Assembly (NCBI GenBank): GCA_902476875.1
Contig: CABSFC010000095.1
Span: 1-10,959, forward strand
Direction of reading: 5' to 3'
Source of the DNA: an uncultured Oscillibacter sp.
GTDB lineage: Bacteria; Bacillota; Clostridia; Oscillospirales; Oscillospiraceae
Length of the DNA: 10,959 nt
A model generated the notes under the pieces. That model did no database searches. It was not told the origin of the DNA and worked only from the letters and a program-made list of their open reading frames with translations. Numbering within the stretch: the first letter of the stretch is position 1; each line of letters begins with the position of its first letter. Both the position numbers and the translations under genes were made by a program. Shown here one piece after another: positions 6,265-10,959 of this stretch.

Positions 6265-9200
6265 ATGAAGCAAATTTCCCGCAAATTCCTGTCCCTTCTT
6301 CTGGCATTGGCCCTGCTGGGCTCCCTGAGCCTGCCCGCCCTGGCGTCGGACGCCCTGGGAGAGGATCTGACGGCCAGGGACACGCTGCTGAACCAGGAGA
6401 CGCAGCTGTCCACCAATGTGTTCTGGAGCACCGCCTACTCGGACCTCCGGACCGAGAACCTTGTCACCTACACGCCCAACCGGGATGTAACGCCCATCAT
6501 CACCTACGGCGACGTGCTGACGGACCGGAGCACCGTCTCCACGATGGCGAAGACGCTGGAGGCCCAGGGCTACCGGGTGGTTGCGGGCATCAACGGCGAC
6601 TTCTACAACGTGAACAACGGCCTGCCCATCGGCATCGTGGTGACGGAGGGCCGCCTCCGCAGCAGCGACGCGGGCTACTATGCCATCGGCTTCCGGGCCG
6701 ACGGCACCGCCGTGCTGGGCAAGCCCGGGGTCAAGGTCTCCGCCGACCTGGGCTACACCGGCTATGACAGCTACGGCTCCGCCGCGCAGGTCGTCCGGCA
6801 GGTCACCGCCGTCAACAAGGCCCGGGTGGCCACCGGGGGCATCTACCTCTATACTTACGACTTCAACGCCAAGCACACCACCGGCAACACCGAGGCCGGC
6901 GTGGACGTGGTCTGCACCATCCGGGACGGCGAGCTGGCCATCGGCGGCACCCTGACCGCGACGGTGGACCAGGTGGCCGAGACCACCTCCGCCACCGCCA
7001 TCGGGCCGGACCAGATCGTCCTGTCCGCCAATCTCCAGTCCGACAGCTACCATCTGGACGCCCTGCGGAACATCCCCCTGGGCAGCGAGATCACTCTGAC
7101 CCTTACCGGCAACGACGGCTGGGCCGACGTGGAGTACGCCGTGGGCGCATTGTACTCCCTGGTGGAGTACGGCAGCGTGGCGTCCGGCCTGCCCAGCGGC
7201 TCCAATCCCCGCACCGCCGTGGGCCAGAAGCCCGACGGCACCCTGGTGTTCTACACCATCGACGGCCGGAAGTCCGGCCACTCCATCGGCGCCACCATGA
7301 CCCAGGTGGCCCAGCGGCTCATCGAGCTGGGCTGCGAGACGGCGCTGTGTCTGGACGGCGGCGGGTCCACCACCCTCTCCATCACGGAGCCGGACGAGCT
7401 GACCGCCAAGACCTTCAACACCCCCTCCGACGGCGGGGAGCGGGCCGTGTCAAACCAGATCTTCCTGGTGGCCAGCGGCGAGCCCACCGGCAGGCTGAGC
7501 CACTTCTACGTCAGCGCCGACCACGCGTATGTCCTGGCGGGCAGCAAGGTGAACATCTCCGCCGCCGCCGTGGACACCAACTTCATCCCCATGACCCAGA
7601 GCTACAGCCTGAAGACCTCCGCCGGAGAACTGGACGGCGACGTGCTGACGACTCCCGGCCAGGGCGGCGAAATCACCGTCACCGCCTCCAGCGGCGGCGG
7701 GACGGGCACCACCACAGTCCATGTCATCGACAATCCCACGGACGTGGCCATTCGCAACAGCGGCAATGCCGTCATTACCACGCTGACAGCGGCGCCCGGC
7801 ACGACGACGGCCCTGACCGGCTCCGCCGCCTACAACCATATCTCCCTGAAAGCGGACGCGGAGGCGTTTACCTGGACAGTGACCGGGGATATCGGCACCA
7901 TCGACCAGTGGGGACAGTTTTCCGCCACGACCCCCGGCACCGGCACCATTACCGCCACCGCCGGAGGGAAGACCGCCTCGGTGGAGGTCACGGTCACCCG
8001 CATGGCGCTGAAGACCGTGGAGGACTTTGAGAGTTCCCTCCCGCAGTACACCGGAAGCGGCGCGGAACTGAGCCGGAACACGAACGCGGAGACCGTCCGC
8101 TATGGCAAGGCTTCCGGCAAGCTGGTCTATGACGCCTCCTCCGGATTTGCCGAACTGCCCATGGCGGAGCGCGCGATCCCCGCCGGCTACGGCAGCCTGA
8201 ACCTCTGGATCTACGGCGACGGCTCCGGCAATGTGCTGGGAATCGAAACCGTCGGCAGTGATGGCGTCAAGTCCGTCAAGGATATCGCCACCCTGGATTT
8301 TACCGGCTGGATGCTGTTTAACAACGCTCTGAACGCGGGTGACGCGGCCCTGACCGGATTCTATGTCCACGGTCCGGCCTATGTGGATGAAAACGGCGAG
8401 ACCGCTTATCTGCCCGGCGCCAGCGGCACCGTCTATATCGACCAGATCGTGGCCTCCTACGGCAGCGTGACGGACCAGGTGGTCCCCACCGTGACCCTGA
8501 GTGTCAGCGGCACGGCCCTGAGCGGCACGGTCAACGACGCCGTGGACGGCGTGCCCGCCAAATCCGCCGTCAGCGTCGCCTATGACGGCAGGGCGGTCGA
8601 CTTCAATTACAATGAGAGCACCGGCGCCCTCTCCGCCGCGCTGCCCGCCGCCGACGGCAGCGCCCACCGGGTCACCGTCACGGCCAGGGACGCCTCCGGC
8701 AACATCGGTCGGGCCTCTCACGACATCCCCACAGGGGAGGACTGGACGCCCTCCTTTACCGACACGAAGGACTACTGGGCATCTAATTACGTGGATTACC
8801 TGTACACCTCCGGCATCACCACCGGCTATACCGACGGCACCTTCCGCCCCAACCAGAACATCACCCGGGCCCAGTTCGCCGTGATGCTGTACCGCTATCT
8901 GGGGCTGGATGAGAGCAGGTACGCCGGCGTGACGCTGCCCTTCGCGGACAACGGCAAGATCGCGGACTACGCCGTCCCCGCCATCAAGGCGCTGTATACC
9001 GAGGGCATCATCAACGGCTCCGCCGGGACGGACGGCAGGCTGTACTTCAACCCCAACGCCAGCCTGACCCGCGCCCAGGCCGCCACCATGATCGGCCGGA
9101 CCCAGGCGAAGGGCTACGCCGCGGCGGAGCTGACCTTCACCGACGCCGGGAAGATCCCCGCCTACGCCACCTTCTATATCCAGACCATGGTGGCCCAGGG

Positions 9201-9291
9201 CGTTATCAGCGGCTACACCGACGGCAGCTTCAAGCCCAACAGCAACATCACCCGAGGGCAGATGGCGAAGATCCTGTATACCCTGATGTAA
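6265..9291 (+). CDS. SLH-anchored phosphodiester glycosidase (NAGPA-domain) protein
   Basis: A 1008-residue surface protein. Residues 1-27 are a signal peptide (MKQISRK, hydrophobic core, cleavage after ALA). Residues ~50-395 are a NAGPA (phosphodiester glycosidase) domain with GINGDFYN (108-115), RTAVG (316-320) and DGGGSTT (364-370). The family includes the human enzyme that uncovers mannose-6-phosphate; bacterial members are thought to act on phosphodiester-linked sugars. Next come one or two Ig-like domains (~395-578), a carbohydrate-binding-like beta-sandwich (~583-738, starting VEDFE and ending VYIDQI), another Ig-like module (~740-825), and three SLH repeats (830-875, 893-950, 956-1008) with ITRAQ, LTRAQ and ITRGQ motifs. 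SLH repeats normally hold proteins on pyruvylated wall polymers. The start is chosen by GGAGG 6 bases before the ATG plus the signal peptide; an upstream in-frame extension would overlap the ferredoxin gene. It has no co-transcribed partners. The natural substrate is unknown; wall phosphopolymers or phosphoglycans are plausible. Confidence 0.88.
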   Translation: MKQISRKFLSLLLALALLGSLSLPALASDALGEDLTARDTLLNQETQLSTNVFWSTAYSDLRTENLVTYTPNRDVTPIITYGDVLTDRSTVSTMAKTLEAQGYRVVAGINGDFYNVNNGLPIGIVVTEGRLRSSDAGYYAIGFRADGTAVLGKPGVKVSADLGYTGYDSYGSAAQVVRQVTAVNKARVATGGIYLYTYDFNAKHTTGNTEAGVDVVCTIRDGELAIGGTLTATVDQVAETTSATAIGPDQIVLSANLQSDSYHLDALRNIPLGSEITLTLTGNDGWADVEYAVGALYSLVEYGSVASGLPSGSNPRTAVGQKPDGTLVFYTIDGRKSGHSIGATMTQVAQRLIELGCETALCLDGGGSTTLSITEPDELTAKTFNTPSDGGERAVSNQIFLVASGEPTGRLSHFYVSADHAYVLAGSKVNISAAAVDTNFIPMTQSYSLKTSAGELDGDVLTTPGQGGEITVTASSGGGTGTTTVHVIDNPTDVAIRNSGNAVITTLTAAPGTTTALTGSAAYNHISLKADAEAFTWTVTGDIGTIDQWGQFSATTPGTGTITATAGGKTASVEVTVTRMALKTVEDFESSLPQYTGSGAELSRNTNAETVRYGKASGKLVYDASSGFAELPMAERAIPAGYGSLNLWIYGDGSGNVLGIETVGSDGVKSVKDIATLDFTGWMLFNNALNAGDAALTGFYVHGPAYVDENGETAYLPGASGTVYIDQIVASYGSVTDQVVPTVTLSVSGTALSGTVNDAVDGVPAKSAVSVAYDGRAVDFNYNESTGALSAALPAADGSAHRVTVTARDASGNIGRASHDIPTGEDWTPSFTDTKDYWASNYVDYLYTSGITTGYTDGTFRPNQNITRAQFAVMLYRYLGLDESRYAGVTLPFADNGKIADYAVPAIKALYTEGIINGSAGTDGRLYFNPNASLTRAQAATMIGRTQAKGYAAAELTFTDAGKIPAYATFYIQTMVAQGVISGYTDGSFKPNSNITRGQMAKILYTLM

Positions 9292-9297
9292 ATATGA

Positions 9298-9343
9298 AAA
9301 CAGGCAAAAGCCCGGCGCGTCAGCGCCGGGCTTTTGCCTGTTT
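9298..9343. terminator. Bidirectional intrinsic terminator between convergent genes
   Basis: A 21-bp perfect stem (9298-9318 with 9323-9343) has a 4-base loop, with A-runs and T-runs on both flanks. It serves the SLH glycosidase gene (+) and the XRE regulator gene (-). The first base of the regulator's stop codon (TGA, complement of 9343-9345) is the last base of the stem. Confidence 0.95.
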
Positions 9344-10392
9344 CACGCCTCCGCCCCCAGGATCTCCAGGGCCTCCAGATACCGGGGTTCCTGCCGCACG
9401 CCGTCAAAGGCGGGGTCCGACAGCAGACTGCTCCGCAGCATCTGGCCCATGGAGCGGCGGTACTCGCCGTATTGCTCCTCCGGGACATTGGAGCTCCACA
9501 GCAGATGAGGGACCTCCTGCTCCATCAGCTTATGGGCGGCCGCCAGCAGATGCGCCAAAGCCTGCTCTGTCTGCCCCCGTTGCAGCTCATGGGCCGCGAA
9601 CATGATATCCGTCTGGGACTTGGGATAGCCCAGCGCCTCCGCCGTGGTCCGGTAAGCCTGACAGAACCGCCGCGCCTCTTCCTCCGTCTCCGCCAGCCCG
9701 GGGGTGGCCAGCGCCAGCAGCCCGTTCAGCACCGACGTGGCGCCCGTTGCCAGTTGGTTTTGAGCGGAGGCGCGCGCTTTCTCCTTGTCGCCCCGCTTTT
9801 GATACAGCGCGGTATACAGGGACTGAGGAGACAGGGGGAGCATGGGCAGAGAATCCAAAAGCGCTTCCGCGCGGTCCAGTTCTCCATGGTTCAGGGCCAG
9901 ACCCGCCAGCAGATAGGTGGCGGTGGGACGCAGCTTCTGGTCCCCGTGCTGCTGGGCGAATACAAACCCCTGCTCCGCGAAGTCCCGGGCCTCCGCCGCC
10001 TCCGCCTCGCCCCAGCCGAACAATGAGGGGAAGCTCATGGCAAGGCTGGCCAGCTGGAACCGCAGTCCCGCGTCAGTGGGATAGCGGCGCACTGCCTCGC
10101 GTATCCGGTCCAGCGCCGCGGAGGCGTCCTGGCCGGCAAGCCGCTGGACCTCTTTGATCAAAGCCGCCAATCCCTTCTGGGAAAGGGTGGGCGTGAAGGA
10201 GAGCAAGGTGTTGACGTCCGTGTCCAGCGCCCGGGCGATGGGGGCCAGCAGCGCCACGTCCGGGCAGCTGGAGGCCGTCTCCCACTTGCTGACGGCGGGG
10301 GTGGAGACGCCTACCGCCTCCGCCAGCTGCTCCTGGGTCATGCCCCGCTTCCGCCGCAGGTCGCAGATCACGCTTCCGATCTTCGTTTCCAT
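9343..10392 (-). CDS. XRE-family regulator with helical-repeat C-terminus
   Basis: A 349-residue predicted cytoplasmic transcription regulator. Residues ~5-62 are a classic XRE/Cro helix-turn-helix (LRRKRGMTQEQLAEAVGVS, then TPAVSKWE as recognition helix). The rest, ~75-349, is almost all alpha-helical and rich in Ala, Leu, Glu and Arg. It has TPR-like pairs (e.g. ATYLLAGLALNHGELDRAEALL, seen here as separate helices) and no obvious enzyme motif. XRE-plus-TPR proteins often bind peptides or partner proteins, so a sensing role is possible. The start at 10392 follows AGGAGG 7 bases upstream; the in-frame extension to 10506 has no such site and covers the promoter. It is monocistronic, convergent with the SLH gene. 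Its targets are unknown; self-regulation is suggested by a palindrome in its promoter. Confidence 0.85.
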   Translation of the reverse strand: METKIGSVICDLRRKRGMTQEQLAEAVGVSTPAVSKWETASSCPDVALLAPIARALDTDVNTLLSFTPTLSQKGLAALIKEVQRLAGQDASAALDRIREAVRRYPTDAGLRFQLASLAMSFPSLFGWGEAEAAEARDFAEQGFVFAQQHGDQKLRPTATYLLAGLALNHGELDRAEALLDSLPMLPLSPQSLYTALYQKRGDKEKARASAQNQLATGATSVLNGLLALATPGLAETEEEARRFCQAYRTTAEALGYPKSQTDIMFAAHELQRGQTEQALAHLLAAAHKLMEQEVPHLLWSSNVPEEQYGEYRRSMGQMLRSSLLSDPAFDGVRQEPRYLEALEILGAEA

Positions 10393-10437
10393 AAAAGAAC
10401 CTCCTGAAAAGAAGTCCAAGGCGCCTTGTCTGGTATC

Positions 10438-10466
10438 AGGATAGCACGTCCCGGGAAATCCCGCAA
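10438..10466 (-). promoter_or_regulatory. Predicted promoter of the XRE regulator gene
   Basis: On the minus strand, an extended -10 TGC-TATCCT (-10 hexamer at 10438-10443, TGC at 10444-10446) has a weak -35 TTGCGG (10461-10466) with 17-base spacing. The weak -35 fits a regulated promoter. Upstream (10477-10503) is AT-rich with two TTAAC repeats 21 bases apart. Confidence 0.45.
10452..10463. promoter_or_regulatory. Candidate operator for the XRE regulator
   Basis: CGGGA-AA-TCCCG is a perfect 12-bp palindrome lying in the -35/-10 spacer and overlapping the predicted -35. That is where an autorepressing XRE dimer would be expected to bind. The symmetry is seen directly; binding is inferred. 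Confidence 0.4.
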
Positions 10467-10510
10467 TGGAGGGAAAGTTAACGGATGGGCAAAAAAAATT
10501 AACCAACAGG

Positions 10511-10540
10511 AAAGAAAACGCCGCCCGTCCGGGCGGCGCT
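10511..10540 (-). terminator. Intrinsic terminator after recR
   Basis: On the minus strand, an 8-bp GC stem (CGCCGCCC with GGGCGGCG; 10519-10526 and 10531-10538) has a 4-base loop and is followed by TTTTCTTT. It starts about 10 bases after the recR stop. Confidence 0.85.
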
Positions 10541-10548
10541 TTCCGGAT

Positions 10549-10959
10549 TCAGATGTCTCTCCGCCCCTCCAGGGCCCGCATCAGCGTGGCGTCGTCGGCG
10601 AATTCCAGGTGCCCGCCCACGGGGATGCCGTAGGCCAGCCGGGTCACCCGCACGTCAAAGGGCTTCAGCAGCCGGGCGATGTACATGGCGGTGGCCTCCC
10701 CCTCGGTGTCCGGGTTGGTGGCCATGATGACCTCCCGCACGCCGCCCTTGGCCACCCGCTCCACCAGGGATTTGATGGCCAGGTCGTCCGGCCCCACGTG
10801 GTTCATGGGGGAGATGACGCCGTGGAGAACGTGGTAGTGGCCGTTGTACTCCCGACTTCGCTCGATGGCGGCCACGTCCCGGGGGTCCGCCACCACGCAG
10901 ATGGTGGACGCGTCCCGCTTGGGGGAGGCGCAGATGGGGCACAGCCCCCCGGCGGTGAA
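10549..10959 (-). CDS. recR: Recombination mediator RecR (5' end outside window)
   Basis: RecR works with RecO (and RecF) to load RecA onto SSB-covered single-stranded DNA in gap repair. The last 136 residues are present; the family is about 200, so roughly the first 60 lie beyond the right edge. Seen are the second half of the zinc finger (CPIC), then the Toprim domain (STICVVADPRDVAAIE; VLHGVISPMNHVGPDDL; IMATNPDTEGEATAMY) and the conserved C-terminus GIPVGGHLEFADDATLMRALEGRR. The Toprim position that is Glu in E. coli (VVE) is Ala here; Bacillus RecR also departs from Glu at this site, so this is not evidence of inactivation. It ends at its own terminator, so it is the last gene of its transcript. 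dnaX and a YbaB-type gene are the usual upstream neighbours but are not visible. Confidence 0.96.
   Translation of the reverse strand, partial: FTAGGLCPICASPKRDASTICVVADPRDVAAIERSREYNGHYHVLHGVISPMNHVGPDDLAIKSLVERVAKGGVREVIMATNPDTEGEATAMYIARLLKPFDVRVTRLAYGIPVGGHLEFADDATLMRALEGRRDI

Noticed and set aside
10393..10506. N-terminal extension of the XRE regulator
   Set aside because: It runs through the predicted promoter and upstream of the AGGAGG site, and the helix-turn-helix starts right after Met at 10392.
10549..10959. Loss of the Toprim Glu in RecR as a sign of an inactive protein
   Set aside because: Other Firmicute RecR proteins, such as that of Bacillus, also lack Glu at this position, so the change is ordinary.

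Overview
The window is GC-rich bacterial DNA with strong AGGAGG-type ribosome binding sites. It carries a Firmicute-style RecR, S-layer-homology (SLH) domains and a clostridial-type thiolase. Together these suggest a high-GC member of the Clostridia, most like the Oscillospiraceae (Flavonifractor/Oscillibacter/Intestinimonas-type gut anaerobes). The lineage is inferred from gene content and style, not from a marker search.

Layout from left to right. (1) The 3' five-sixths of mfd (transcription-repair coupling factor) enters from the left edge and ends in a strong terminator. (2) A parvulin-like lipoprotein follows. It keeps the fold's sequence signature but lacks both active-site histidines, and its ribosome binding site lies inside a possible RNA switch. 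(3) A ~310-base regulatory region holds a terminator, a near-ideal sigma-A promoter and four palindromes, at least two of them resembling operators of the redox repressor Rex. It drives a 418-residue acetyl-CoA acetyltransferase (thiolase) with a ~26-residue internal insertion and codon use typical of high expression. (4) Two back-to-back terminators separate the thiolase from a convergent gene for a small single-cluster [4Fe-4S] ferredoxin. (5) Divergent from the ferredoxin is a 1008-residue exported protein: a phosphodiester glycosidase (NAGPA) domain, Ig-like and carbohydrate-binding-like modules, and three C-terminal SLH repeats. (6) A 21-bp perfect bidirectional terminator separates it from a convergent XRE-type regulator with a helical-repeat C-terminus and a possible self-binding operator. 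(7) The 3' two-thirds of recR runs off the right edge on the minus strand.

Most genes are single transcription units bounded by clear intrinsic terminators, so this is not one operon. It mixes DNA repair (mfd, recR), envelope functions (lipoprotein, SLH glycosidase) and anaerobic redox/acyl-CoA metabolism (thiolase, ferredoxin). I see no mobile elements, CRISPR arrays, tRNA or rRNA genes. The most interesting part is the thiolase control region. I find no clear evidence of a wholly new multi-gene system.
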